DNA of 34,152 nucleotides. Origin: Lachnospiraceae bacterium (lineage in GTDB: Bacteria > Bacillota > Clostridia > Lachnospirales > Lachnospiraceae). The stretch is taken from assembly GCA_016286035.1 (NCBI GenBank), contig JAEERY010000022.1, forward strand, positions 1 to 34,152. Direction: 5' to 3'. The notes under the pieces are model-generated. The model searched no databases and was not told where the DNA came from. It was given only the letters and a program-made list of their open reading frames with translations. The translations under genes and the position numbers were made by a program. Each line of letters opens with the position of its first letter. The first letter of the stretch is position 1. This document shows, in pieces, positions 25,101 through 32,296 of the stretch.

Positions 25101-26830
25101 TAGGTGATTCAAAACAGATGCCTCCGAGCAACTTCTTCAGTTCATCAGTTGATATTGATGATAATGATGAAGAGACTGGAGATGTTACAGATTTTGAGTC
25201 TATTCTTGATCTGTGCTCGACTACTTTGCCACAGCTTAGGCTCAGGTGGCATTACCGCAGTAAGTTTGAACAGCTTATCACATTCTCTAACAGGAATTTT
25301 TATGATAATTCATTAGTGACATTCCCTTCGTCTACAACAGACAGAAATGGTGTGGGTGTCGATTATTATCATGTTGATGGTCTGTTTGACAGAAAGAGTC
25401 ATACTAACAGAAAAGAAGCAGAATACATTGTAGATCTGATCTATAAGAATATTGATACATATCCCAATAGAAGTCTGGGTGTAGTAGCGTTCAGTGTTGC
25501 ACAGCAAGATCTTATCGATAGGCTTCTTTCAAAGAGAAGACAGGCTGATTCTTCAAAAGAGTGGTTCTTTAAACGTGATGATGATAAAAAGGAGCCGTTC
25601 TTTATCAAGAATCTGGAAACTGTACAGGGTGATGAGAGAGATACCATTATTTTCAGTGTTGCCTATGGAATGGATGAACAAGGTAGACTCTTACATAATT
25701 TCGGACCTTTGAATCGTGTCGGCGGTGAACGAAGATTAAATGTTGCGGTTACAAGAGCAAAAGACAATGTACAGCTTGTATCATCAATGCATTGTACGGA
25801 TATAGATCTTTCTCGTACATCTGCAGAGGGTGCACGTCTTCTTAGAGAATATCTGGACTATGCGGAAAATGGAGATATTGCTTTAGAAAGAACAATATCC
25901 GTTAATCCTTTTGAACAGTTTGATTCAGAGTTTGAAATGGATGTATGTGATTTCTTAAGAGAGCATGGATTTACTGTTGATATGCAGGTTGGTTGTAGCG
26001 GGTTTAGGATTGATATTGGTCTTAAGAAACCTGATAGTTCCGATTATGTATTAGCTATTGAGTGTGATGGTGCAACATATCATTCATCAAAGAACGCCAG
26101 AGATCGTGACAGACTCCGTCAGGAGATTCTGGAGAGAATGGGATGGAGATTTTATCGTATATGGTCTACTGACTGGTTCAGAAATACCACTGTAGAGAAA
26201 GAAAGGCTGTTAAAGGCAGCAACTGAAGCAATCCATCTTGGACCGTATGAAAAGAAAGAAGAACCTCAGGATGAAGAGGAAGAAGAAATTGAGTTTGAGC
26301 AAACCATAGCTCCCAAGCATCTTGCTTTTCCAGAGTTTAAGGAGGCTGATATATACAGTATATGGAGGAATGCATATCGTTCGAGAGTGAGACTTATAAA
26401 AGAAATAGTTGATGTTGAAGCGCCTGTATCAGAAGAGTATCTCTTGAAACGAATCTGTTTTGCGTACAACAGAAAGATGGTCTCAAGTGTTGTTAGGGAT
26501 GAATATGAATATGATATGCGGAGTTGTAGAGGTTTGGGAATGATCAGAAAAAGAGGATTTATCTACAAGGCTGATCAGGATTCATATACGCTTCGAGTTC
26601 CCGGAGACAAACGAGAGATAAAATACATCGCTCCTGAAGAACTGGCAGCCGGACTGATGATCTTATTAAAACAGAATGTCAGAGCAGAAAAAGAGGGGTT
26701 ATATAGAGCGTTAGTAAATCAACTTGGATTTAATCGTCTGGGTGATGCTTCATATGAGAGACTTGATGAAGCCTTGAGATTCTTGAGTGATAAAGTGATA
26801 GTTGAGGGCAACATTATTTCAATCAGGTAG
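22190..26830 (+). CDS. DUF4011 / SF1 helicase / Vsr-like nuclease / DUF3320 defence-type protein
   Basis: This 1546-residue protein has a DUF4011-type N-terminus (RWAQQLLDTGRRNNLINF), then a split superfamily 1 helicase: VLQGPPGTGKSQTITNII (Walker A, ~318-328), a long alpha-helical insertion (~400-900), VVFDEASQIFPQDAIGA (Walker B, ~945), VVGDSKQMPPSNFF, LRWHYRS, TVQGDERD and RRLNVAVTRAKD. A Vsr/MTES_1575-like PD-(D/E)xK nuclease follows (~1240-1335), with D in FRIDIG and AIECDGATYHSS. A DUF3320 region (~1385 on) closes the protein. From memory, the DUF4011-helicase-Vsr architecture is one tested as a stand-alone phage defence gene (called Hhe). A GGGG ribosome site lies five bases before the ATG. 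It lies 141 bp after the NACHT gene, with no visible terminator between them. Confidence 0.9.
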   Translation: MDTKKLERWAQQLLDTGRRNNLINFKDTKASTAEVVFPDAETFYSKCLSSSSFEIYDPKIADNEDDEEAVVSANTTEEYSQELVSADKMKKSEYIDLYSSKIRKSDQILIYAKTPNPITAIKNIDKKSRDFLEETGVNVAYIAFGFVHWKENENSEIINRAPLLLVPITLKNESAVSPYYIKLTEDDVVVNPTFSYLLEAQYGIKLPEYEDDELLSSYLEKVRDILAKLHWKVTDDCKIGIFSFLKINMYHDLKNNSDKILQNDNVRILLGESIENPESTQIDNVELVENEIIDLHTVVDADSSQIDAIEMAKSGKSFVLQGPPGTGKSQTITNIIAECLHDGKRVLFVSEKLAALSVVYDKLKQAGLEEFCLELHSYKSSKKEVIAELCKTLRADRSVVSARADAEVQTKAKLQKQLDDYAEELHKPIPGINKSLYQLYEAHSAHRQAPEIDLPINDIAKKDETYLNEAVNLLSQYEDYIPTIGEDYKKNEWYGYKSQNGSYEAQNKLKQDLQIVINGLDDFIPKAKACKEDYSLDLDTLFGADRYIQMLNVLSATEFLKPSMLTKEKVNITLNSTKNLKELSDHVITIREYLNDIFEESVYKIDGQDYYNKMTKLYSGSFSRLFNAEYKSMISDIRLASKTGKKPNYDTATEYMKGLSDYQDFMNRFDEEKKNIQGLLDQDKISVDTDWARLNTELDIVKTCFDNDLTAGRIASMSDDEFDLAKARFGEHANILAGSINTFKQPLLDLQKDFDSSVEFENMSLYELSAKIQRCMNSIDKVENWVRFYTLLKQLEERDLLSFVDCAIENNVSKDQIADSYQRLFFKQWINHDIYEKPVIAGFTRISQDKIVEQFAQKDRLQFEISKAQIKAELSAKRPSLDMMAGGSAVSILLREGEKKRKQKSIRKLLEETGDLVQLIKPCFLMSPLSVSTFLSENSITFDTVVFDEASQIFPQDAIGAIYRAKQLIVVGDSKQMPPSNFFSSSVDIDDNDEETGDVTDFESILDLCSTTLPQLRLRWHYRSKFEQLITFSNRNFYDNSLVTFPSSTTDRNGVGVDYYHVDGLFDRKSHTNRKEAEYIVDLIYKNIDTYPNRSLGVVAFSVAQQDLIDRLLSKRRQADSSKEWFFKRDDDKKEPFFIKNLETVQGDERDTIIFSVAYGMDEQGRLLHNFGPLNRVGGERRLNVAVTRAKDNVQLVSSMHCTDIDLSRTSAEGARLLREYLDYAENGDIALERTISVNPFEQFDSEFEMDVCDFLREHGFTVDMQVGCSGFRIDIGLKKPDSSDYVLAIECDGATYHSSKNARDRDRLRQEILERMGWRFYRIWSTDWFRNTTVEKERLLKAATEAIHLGPYEKKEEPQDEEEEEIEFEQTIAPKHLAFPEFKEADIYSIWRNAYRSRVRLIKEIVDVEAPVSEEYLLKRICFAYNRKMVSSVVRDEYEYDMRSCRGLGMIRKRGFIYKADQDSYTLRVPGDKREIKYIAPEELAAGLMILLKQNVRAEKEGLYRALVNQLGFNRLGDASYERLDEALRFLSDKVIVEGNIISIR

Positions 26831-26986
26831 GTATCAAGTGTTTCATGTATCATAAAAATGAGTATGAAACATAAATGACTCAATTGGTCAAAATGCTGTT
26901 TTTGAGGTTTTTTGTATAAATCTTATCTCAAAAGTCAGATCGGCCAATCTTCAACAAAGTTAGTAAATATACGGGTTTCAACACCA

Positions 26987-27000
26987 TGACACAAGTGTCA
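26987..27000. repeat. Short inverted repeat TGACAC-AA-GTGTCA
   Basis: Six-base perfect arms around two bases form an operator-like dyad. It lies in the gap before the phosphatase gene. Its size suits a dimeric repressor site, but no regulator is adjacent and chance cannot be excluded. Confidence 0.35.
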
Positions 27001-27076
27001 CGAAGTAAAAGTATGAGAATAAGCTTTATGCAAACTTTCTTTAAGGGAAAGAAGCAGAAAGATAAGTGGTCAGTAC

Positions 27077-27107
27077 GGAGCATATCGTTATAAAACGCAT
27101 ATGCTCC
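27077..27107. repeat. Inverted repeat GGAGCATAT...ATATGCTCC, copy 1
   Basis: Arms GGAGCATAT and ATATGCTCC are perfect complements. The interior CGTT/AACG extends the stem to 13 pairs with one bulged C and an ATAA loop. It ends 38 bases before the phosphatase start. The same arms recur at 32180-32213 with a different interior. Confidence 0.6.
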
Positions 27108-27145
27108 ATTATATTAACAGCAAAGATACGGAGGCATATAAGTAA

Positions 27146-27865
27146 TTGAATTATCTGATGGCGGATATACATGGTGATTACGACAGTTTTTTAACCATGT
27201 TAAAGAAAATACAATTCAATAAAGATAAAGACTTTCTGGTCGTTATCGGAGATGCTCTCGATAGGAATGATAAACCGCTTGAAGTATTATCACTTATTAG
27301 GCAGTATGAATCCACCGGAAACGCTCTAATGATAAAAGGCAATCATGAGCTGTTTGCACAGATGTATCTTGAAGGCAGACTGGAAGGAAGTACGTGGGAC
27401 TACTGGGGAGGAGTTGCCACACGTAAACAGATCGATTCTTTAAGCAAAGAAGAACAGCAAGAACTTTTAGAATATATAAAGAATCTTCCTCTATACAGCT
27501 ATATGAACAGTCCTTTTTACGGGGAGATGATCCTTACACATACCGGCATAGACCATAACTGTGTGATCATGACACCTGACGGTATGGTGGATATTGCAAA
27601 ATCTATCGAATCAGGCTATGAACAGGATGATTTTCATTTCCTTGTAGGAAGTGATCTGCATTTTCTGACTCAGGAATCTCTTGATCTGCTCGATCATTAC
27701 ATTGTCTGCGGTCATGTATGTACTTTTAATATAAATGAAGACAGGAGCAGTAATGCTTATGTTACTCCATATTACATGGATATAGACTGCGGCTGCGGTC
27801 ACAGAGACAGAGGCGGCAAGTTATGTTGCTATTGCGTAGATACGAATGAATTTTATTATGTATGA
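27146..27865 (+). CDS. PPP-family metallophosphatase (serine/threonine-phosphatase-like)
   Basis: The 239-residue protein has the PPP catalytic signatures in order: DIHGDYD (D7, H9), GDALDR (35-40), GNHELF (65-70), THTGID, and CGHV near the C-terminus, all involved in binding two metals. Bacterial relatives dephosphorylate phosphoproteins or dinucleoside polyphosphates. The start is TTG: GGAGG at 27130-27134 lies 11 bases upstream, and the resulting N-terminus MNYLMADIHG fits the usual family start; the ATG at 27158 would remove the first strand. A late cysteine-rich stretch (DCGCGHRDRGGKLCCYC) matches the usual IDCGC region of the family. It is monocistronic in appearance. Substrate is unknown. 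Confidence 0.9.
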   Translation: MNYLMADIHGDYDSFLTMLKKIQFNKDKDFLVVIGDALDRNDKPLEVLSLIRQYESTGNALMIKGNHELFAQMYLEGRLEGSTWDYWGGVATRKQIDSLSKEEQQELLEYIKNLPLYSYMNSPFYGEMILTHTGIDHNCVIMTPDGMVDIAKSIESGYEQDDFHFLVGSDLHFLTQESLDLLDHYIVCGHVCTFNINEDRSSNAYVTPYYMDIDCGCGHRDRGGKLCCYCVDTNEFYYV

Positions 27866-27939
27866 TCAAGATCCTGTACCTGTTACGCCGATGAAAAAAG
27901 GATCGAATAATGAATCCTTTATGATTCCAAAAGCATTGA

Positions 27940-27948
27940 TGGTATAAT
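27940..27948 (+). promoter_or_regulatory. Extended -10 promoter for the SHOCT/FecR unit
   Basis: TGGTATAAT (27940-27948) is a perfect extended -10, 67 bases before the ATG at 28016. No good -35 is seen. Confidence 0.6.
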
Positions 27949-28015
27949 GGTCATATGAAAAGTTACAAGTCTACAGACAGATCTTAAACACGGGAAGGAA
28001 TGATGGAGGTAATTT

Positions 28016-28834
28016 ATGAGAGAGAACCGTACTCAGCTGGGAAATATTACATATGGAATACTGACAGCGATGATGTGCCTTTTTGGCATCAACTGCCTTT
28101 TGGTCATTGTCCAGGTCTTATTAACGGCAAGTATGACCAGGATACCGTTAGGGACTATCTTTATGGGGCTGCTCATGGTATTAGGGGTTTTGGCGTTAGC
28201 TTTTTGGATCTACTACAGGTACTGGAAGGCGTTCAGGTACAATATGCCTTTAATGATAAAGGGAGTGACCAAATTTATGCTCATACTCTCTGCAATAGGA
28301 TTTGTGGTTATGGGAATCTCTGTATCATTCCTATCGAAACATGGTTATCAAAAGAGTGAATATTCCAATGCGATAATCTTATCGACCTTATGGCTGATAT
28401 GCTTTAGCATCCTTAAAATCGAATTAAAAGCATATGAAAACGGTAGGATAAGCTCAGGCGTTGCCAACATGTGGATAGTGGTAGCCGCTATCGCATTAAT
28501 ACTGTTCATATCAGCCCTTGTAAACAAATCCAGTGATCTGACAACCTTAAGTGGGATAACAGGCTTACTTTTGAATCTGTGTTTTGATACAGGTATAACA
28601 CTTATATCATACTGGGTAACAAATCAGGATAAGTTCTACATTCCCGAAACTAAAGAGGAATACCACCGTGAGGAATATCACCGAGTAGAAGAAATCCCTG
28701 CAATAGAAACAGATATGCCGAATATAACAGATGATTACTCAAGCCAGCTTCGTGAACTCAAAGAACTGCTTGATGACGGTATCATCACTGAAGAAGACTA
28801 CGAGATCAAGAAAAAAGAGATATTAGGCATATGA
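28016..28834 (+). CDS. Multi-pass membrane protein with C-terminal SHOCT domain
   Basis: The 272-residue protein has about six hydrophobic segments in residues 10-205, then a charged cytoplasmic tail (EEYHREEYHRVEE) and a C-terminal SHOCT motif (LRELKELLDDGIITEEDYE, ~243-261). SHOCT is a short helical module often found at the ends of membrane proteins and thought to mediate oligomer contacts. GGAGG at 28005-28009 lies six bases before the ATG. The stop overlaps the start of the FecR-domain gene (ATGA), so the two are translationally coupled and likely act together at the membrane. A 119-codon frame overlapping the 5' end is a shadow and not a gene. Function is not known. Confidence 0.85.
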   Translation: MRENRTQLGNITYGILTAMMCLFGINCLLVIVQVLLTASMTRIPLGTIFMGLLMVLGVLALAFWIYYRYWKAFRYNMPLMIKGVTKFMLILSAIGFVVMGISVSFLSKHGYQKSEYSNAIILSTLWLICFSILKIELKAYENGRISSGVANMWIVVAAIALILFISALVNKSSDLTTLSGITGLLLNLCFDTGITLISYWVTNQDKFYIPETKEEYHREEYHRVEEIPAIETDMPNITDDYSSQLRELKELLDDGIITEEDYEIKKKEILGI

Positions 28835-30258
28835 ATACCGAAACAATGAAAAATCATAAGAAGCTTTTGATCATCACATCAACAGTGGTTTTACTATGTC
28901 TTATCATAGTGTGTGCATACTTGCTTTTTAAGCCCAGGTATCGTTCCGTTAAACTCGAGGAATATAATGGTACGGTAGCTTTAACAAGACAGGACAAAGA
29001 TGTAGAACCCTACAAAGGAATAATGCTCAAACCGCTAGATACTGTAGAAACAATGCAGGATTCCTTTGCGGCATTAAATGTCGATAATGATAAACATCTG
29101 GGTGTAGAGGAAAATACCAAGCTTTCCATAAATGCGACAGGCAACGAAAACAGTGGCAAGGTCACAATTCGCCTTGAATATGGTTCCACCCTGATCACGA
29201 TAGATGAGAAGCTTCCGGTGGATTCGGATTTTGAAGTCGAGACACCGAATGCGATCTGCGGTGTCAGAGGTACAACCTTTAAGGTGACATATGATAAAGA
29301 TGATCTTTCGACAAGGGTGGATGTCACAGAGGGAATAGTCAATGTCAAGGCATGTGATATCAGCATCGATGTAAATGCCGGTGAATCTGTAGTGATAAAA
29401 GACGATCAGATCTATACAGTAAAGAAAGAAAACGGTACTGAAACGCTTATACCTTATTCACAAGATGGCAGTAATGGCGGCGAGGACGGTGTATCATCAG
29501 ATCTAACTGAACAGGAAGAAGTCTGGGATGAGAATCGTGCATGGACGGATCGTGATGACATTCTTCCGCATGAGGAAAACGGATATATCGTCTTTGGAGC
29601 CTATGAGCAGGACGGTGATCTTACTAACGGTCCTGAACCCATCGAATGGGAAGTATTTAATTCCGACAGTAACGGAACACTTCTGGTAAGCCGTTATGTT
29701 CTCGATGCAAAGCCGTATAATGAGGTGCAATCAAAAGATATAACCTGGGAGACATGTACACTGCGTAAATGGCTTAACGACGATTTTATGAATAAGGCAT
29801 TTACGGCAGACGAACAGGGGAGTATCCGTAGTGCATCTATCTCAACTCCCGCTAATAGAAACAACAGTCGTCCTGCTGGAATTATGACCACAGATCAGAT
29901 ATTTATTCTCAGTGCGGACGAAATGCTAGACCATTACTCATTCGAAGAAGTGGATAATAACTATCTGCATGCATTTGGTCCTGCAACGGTCACACCACCA
30001 ACTGAGTATGCGAAGAATAACGGTGTATACTGGACACATTTCGATCAGACGACGATCAATGAAGGGGAAATTTCAGAAAAGAGTTATAGATTTGATCTTA
30101 TAGGAAAAGAGGGTGCATGGATGTGGTTACGCTCTCCGGGTTCACTTTGGGGTCATGCGTGCATTGTTTCAGCATGTGGTGGTATGGGCTTTAACTGCGA
30201 CCGTCAAGTGGAACTAGCCATAATAGGAGTACGTCCCGCATTATACATAGAACAATAG
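28831..30258 (+). CDS. Membrane-anchored FecR-domain protein with DUF6273 C-terminus
   Basis: The 475-residue protein has one N-terminal membrane segment (about residues 11-33, LLIITSTVVLLCLIIVCAYL), so the rest is probably extracytoplasmic. Residues ~38-195 form a FecR-type domain (YNGTVALTRQ, LNVDNDKHLGVEENTKL, CGVRGTTFKVTY, VNAGESVVIKD). Residues ~250-475 match DUF6273: EPIEWEVFN, DAKPYN, WETCTLRKWLNDDF, WLRSPG and VRPALYI. The DUF6273 part resembles lectin-like or sulfatase-modifying-factor-like surface domains; its ligand is unknown. The ATG overlaps the SHOCT gene stop. Its first ~100 residues are nearly identical to those of the next gene, showing recent duplication or gene conversion. 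Confidence 0.88.
   Translation: MNTETMKNHKKLLIITSTVVLLCLIIVCAYLLFKPRYRSVKLEEYNGTVALTRQDKDVEPYKGIMLKPLDTVETMQDSFAALNVDNDKHLGVEENTKLSINATGNENSGKVTIRLEYGSTLITIDEKLPVDSDFEVETPNAICGVRGTTFKVTYDKDDLSTRVDVTEGIVNVKACDISIDVNAGESVVIKDDQIYTVKKENGTETLIPYSQDGSNGGEDGVSSDLTEQEEVWDENRAWTDRDDILPHEENGYIVFGAYEQDGDLTNGPEPIEWEVFNSDSNGTLLVSRYVLDAKPYNEVQSKDITWETCTLRKWLNDDFMNKAFTADEQGSIRSASISTPANRNNSRPAGIMTTDQIFILSADEMLDHYSFEEVDNNYLHAFGPATVTPPTEYAKNNGVYWTHFDQTTINEGEISEKSYRFDLIGKEGAWMWLRSPGSLWGHACIVSACGGMGFNCDRQVELAIIGVRPALYIEQ
28846..29142 (+). repeat. Intragenic duplication, copy 1
   Basis: This 297-bp stretch encodes 99 residues (MKNHKKLLIIT to SINATG) of which 91 are identical in copy 2 at 30304-30600, with strong nucleotide identity as well. 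Similarity falls sharply just after the SINATG codons. Confidence 0.85.
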
Positions 30259-30303
30259 ATGTTTGTGTCTTTATAAATAAATGCTTACGATATGGAGCAA
30301 AAA

Positions 30304-30600
30304 ATGAAAAGTCATAAGAAACTTCTGATCATCATATCAACAGTGGTTTTACTAAGTATTATCATAGTGTGTGCATATATGCTTTTTAAGCCTCGCTATC
30401 GTTCCGTAAAACTTGAGGAATATGATGGTACAGTAGCTTTAACAAGACAGGACAAAGATGTAGAACCATACAAAGGAATAATGCTTAAGCCTTTAGATAC
30501 TGTAGAAACAATGCGTGATTCCTTTGCTGCATTAAATGTTGATAATGATAAACACTTGGGTGTTAAAGAAAACACAAAGCTTTCCATAAATGCTACAGGT
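30304..30600 (+). repeat. Intragenic duplication, copy 2
   Basis: This is the second copy of the 99-codon segment. The eight amino-acid differences from copy 1 are mostly conservative (L/I, L/M, N/D, N/S, T/I, C/S, Q/R, E/K), and many third-base changes are silent, consistent with selection on the protein after duplication. Confidence 0.85.
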
Positions 30601-31410
30601 ACCGATGAGAGCGGTAAAGTAACCGTAGATCTTCTTTACGGAGAAGCAATATTTGAGATTGAAAACAAATTAAACGCGGACTCATATTTCGAAGTAACTA
30701 CGCAAAATGCAACACTAAGTGTGCGTGGTACCACGTTTGATGTTTCGTATATCAGTGAAGACAATACTTCCACGATCAGTGTTACCGATGGTACGGTTGC
30801 AGTTAATTATGGCAAGGATCTGGAAAAACAGCTCTTGCTTAATGCAGGAGAGAGCGTGATCATAAAAGATGAAGATATCCTAGAGGATACAGAAGAAGCT
30901 GAGGATACTGCTGATGCAAGACCAGACTGGGATTATTATTTCCTGGTTGTCAGAGATTTCGGGTTTCCGTGCGACTTTGATATAAATCAACGCGGAAGAG
31001 TCTATTTAATGGATCAGGGAGTCTCTTATGAAGAGGCTATGGAACTCGGTTATGAAAATGACTATGGTATCTATGATACATATCTGGCACCACACGATGA
31101 AGAGATCAAACAGTTCATCATGGAATCAAAAGCTCATGATGAAGAAACAATATTTACAGACAATCGCGAGACCCTGGATAAGGACATCACTGATTGGTTC
31201 CCTGAAGATTTCATTATGTCTCTCGGAGATAAAGAAATACAGTTAACAAATGTATCCGTTCATGTTTTATATGAATTCTATGGCGGGTCACGTCCGGATG
31301 ATACCTATCAGGAGACATTGATGGCTAATCCCGATCCAAATGCTACTGATAAAAACTATGCACAGGCATATGCAGTGAGTTTTATGTTTCAAGGGATCGA
31401 ACTAAAGTGA
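30304..31410 (+). CDS. Membrane-anchored FecR-domain protein, second paralogue
   Basis: The 368-residue protein repeats the upstream gene's N-terminus: basic start, one membrane segment (LLIIISTVVLLSIIIVCAYM) and a FecR-type domain ending near VNYGKDLEKQLLLNAGESV. The C-terminal ~170 residues differ entirely from DUF6273: an acidic linker (EDTEEAEDTADA), then an unrecognised domain with DYYFLVVRDFGFPCDF and SVHVLYEFYGGSRPDD. I prefer the ATG at 30304 because GGAG at 30294-30297 lies six bases upstream; an ATG at 30292 would add four residues and resemble the first paralogue's longer start. The 45-bp gap to the previous gene suggests one operon. Two sensors sharing an anchor but differing in outer domain is a reasonable inference. 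Confidence 0.85.
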   Translation: MKSHKKLLIIISTVVLLSIIIVCAYMLFKPRYRSVKLEEYDGTVALTRQDKDVEPYKGIMLKPLDTVETMRDSFAALNVDNDKHLGVKENTKLSINATGTDESGKVTVDLLYGEAIFEIENKLNADSYFEVTTQNATLSVRGTTFDVSYISEDNTSTISVTDGTVAVNYGKDLEKQLLLNAGESVIIKDEDILEDTEEAEDTADARPDWDYYFLVVRDFGFPCDFDINQRGRVYLMDQGVSYEEAMELGYENDYGIYDTYLAPHDEEIKQFIMESKAHDEETIFTDNRETLDKDITDWFPEDFIMSLGDKEIQLTNVSVHVLYEFYGGSRPDDTYQETLMANPDPNATDKNYAQAYAVSFMFQGIELK

Positions 31411-31489
31411 TCATATTTTTTAATAACGATTAAGCTAAGTGTGCTTTTAACATTATCACTGTTAAGAGATATCTAAGTATTAATATAAG

Positions 31490-31514
31490 CAGCCGGTGCA
31501 AAACGCATCGGCTG
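31490..31514 (+). terminator. Hairpin after the second FecR gene
   Basis: Arms CAGCCGGTGC and GCATCGGCTG form a 10-bp stem with one G-U pair and an AAAAC loop. No T tract follows (AAATCATATA), so termination is uncertain; it may protect the mRNA 3' end ahead of the stronger terminator at 31540. Confidence 0.45.
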
Positions 31515-31539
31515 AAATCATATACTATAACTAAAAGCC

Positions 31540-31578
31540 GGTAAAGAGTGATCAGTTAAACCTTTTACCAGATTTTTT
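31540..31578 (+). terminator. Intrinsic terminator after the FecR operon
   Basis: GGTAAAG (31540-31546) pairs with CTTTTACC (31562-31569) with one bulged A, and is followed by AGATTTTTT, a six-base T run. The loop is long at 15 bases. The rest of the 31411-31729 gap holds the hairpin at 31490 and the promoter at 31613, and no gene. Confidence 0.6.
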
Positions 31579-31612
31579 AAGTGATTTAGCGATATAAAAT
31601 ATTACAGTTGGA

Positions 31613-31621
31613 TGATATAAT
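31613..31621 (+). promoter_or_regulatory. Extended -10 promoter for the TerB-like gene
   Basis: TGATATAAT (31613-31621) is a perfect extended -10 lying about 108 bases before the ATG at 31730. Confidence 0.55.
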
Positions 31622-31729
31622 GTTATTAAGATATAACAAAGAGGGAGTACCATAAGAATTTCAGGGAGTATATAAGTTGATCGAACAATCGAGATAATCT
31701 GTAAAGAACAGCATAAAGGAGGAAGGCAT

Positions 31730-32125
31730 ATGTTTCTAAAAGAATTAACACCCGAAGAAAAAGAAGTCTTTTTGGGTTTATGTGTTCATGCGGCAAGTGC
31801 AAACAATATTGTGGAAGCAACTGAATTTGAAATGATAGAAGAGTATTGCAAGGAGATGGGTATCGCCTTTTTCAACGTCAATAAAGTTGTTAATTTTGAC
31901 AGAGTGATAAAGGTTTTCTCTGAGTCTGAGCCCAGACATAAAAAAATAGTTTTTAACGGGGTCCTTGGCCTGCTGTACGCAGATGGTTCTTATGATGCGA
32001 AGGAAAAGGAGTTCGTTTTTGATTTTGCATATAAGATAGGACTCACCGAGCATGACGTTATGGTGCAGTCGGATCTGATGGAGAGATATATGAGAATTGT
32101 ACGCAAGATTGATAGCACTCTTTAG
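31730..32125 (+). CDS. TerB-like small helical protein
   Basis: The 131-residue protein is all-helical and resembles the TerB/DjlA-N fold found in tellurite-resistance and stress proteins. The clearest match is GLLYADGSYDAKEKEFVFDFAYKIGL, given here as the paired segments LLYADGSYDAKEKEF (acidic, metal-binding type) and VFDFAYKIGL, with an earlier helix pair in ASANNIVEATEFEMIEEYC. AAAGGAGG at 31715-31722 lies seven bases before the ATG, a strong site. It has its own promoter and no other ter genes nearby. Its role is not known; TerB-like domains are also found in envelope-associated and defence contexts, so a link to the FecR proteins is possible but unproven. Confidence 0.8.
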   Translation: MFLKELTPEEKEVFLGLCVHAASANNIVEATEFEMIEEYCKEMGIAFFNVNKVVNFDRVIKVFSESEPRHKKIVFNGVLGLLYADGSYDAKEKEFVFDFAYKIGLTEHDVMVQSDLMERYMRIVRKIDSTL

Positions 32126-32179
32126 GAACAGTAAAGCTAGTTCTATTATGAAAGAAGTCATAAAAGAAATGATACTTAT

Positions 32180-32213
32180 GGAGCATATTGTGGTTATGAG
32201 CCTCATATGCTCC
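32180..32213. repeat. Inverted repeat GGAGCATAT...ATATGCTCC, copy 2
   Basis: The 9-base arms are identical to those at 27077-27107, but the 16-base interior is different (includes GGTTATGAGCC). It lies between the TerB-like gene and the promoter at 32247. It may be a terminator-like structure or a site for a shared regulator. Confidence 0.6.
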
Positions 32214-32246
32214 ATATGTGTTTAAGACGGTAGGGGCGCCGTATGA

Positions 32247-32255
32247 TGCTATAAT
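32247..32255 (+). promoter_or_regulatory. Extended -10 promoter for the micro-ORF cluster
   Basis: TGCTATAAT (32247-32255) is a perfect extended -10. The micro-ORF string starts 20 bases downstream at 32276, a short leader typical of a small transcript. Confidence 0.6.
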
Positions 32256-32275
32256 ATCAGAGAAGAGGAAAACAG

Positions 32276-32296
32276 ATGGTTAAAAAGAAAAAGTGA
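32276..32296 (+). CDS. Possible leader peptide MVKKKK
   Basis: ATG-GTT followed by four Lys codons and TGA encodes six residues. AGAGGAAAA lies just upstream as a ribosome site. The TGA overlaps the GTG start of the next micro-ORF (GTGA), suggesting translational coupling or a frame-restart device. With so short a frame, chance is a real alternative. Confidence 0.35.
   Translation: MVKKKK

Larger units (their letters stand above)
26831..27145. other. Gene-free stretch with several inverted repeats
   Basis: No coding frame is supported in these 315 bases. Besides the elements listed separately (26987-27000 and 27077-27107), arms TGTTTCAT and ATGAAACA form an 8-bp inverted repeat just after the helicase stop. 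A T-rich run (TTTTTGAGGTTTTTT) follows about 25 bases later and may help end transcription. The ribosome site GGAGG at 27130-27134 belongs to the phosphatase gene. Confidence 0.5.

Noticed and set aside
27897-27920. AAAGGAT/ATCCTTT inverted repeat after the phosphatase gene as a terminator.
   Set aside because: Only seven AT-rich pairs with a 10-base loop and no T tract; too weak to annotate.
28000-28359. 119-codon + strand frame overlapping the SHOCT gene's 5' end.
   Set aside because: It starts before the GGAGG that serves the ATG at 28016; the other frame encodes membrane helices and a SHOCT end.
31778-32215. 145-codon reverse-strand open frame opposite the TerB-like gene.
   Set aside because: It covers a gene with a strong ribosome site and own promoter, and includes the inverted repeat at 32180; no family resemblance.
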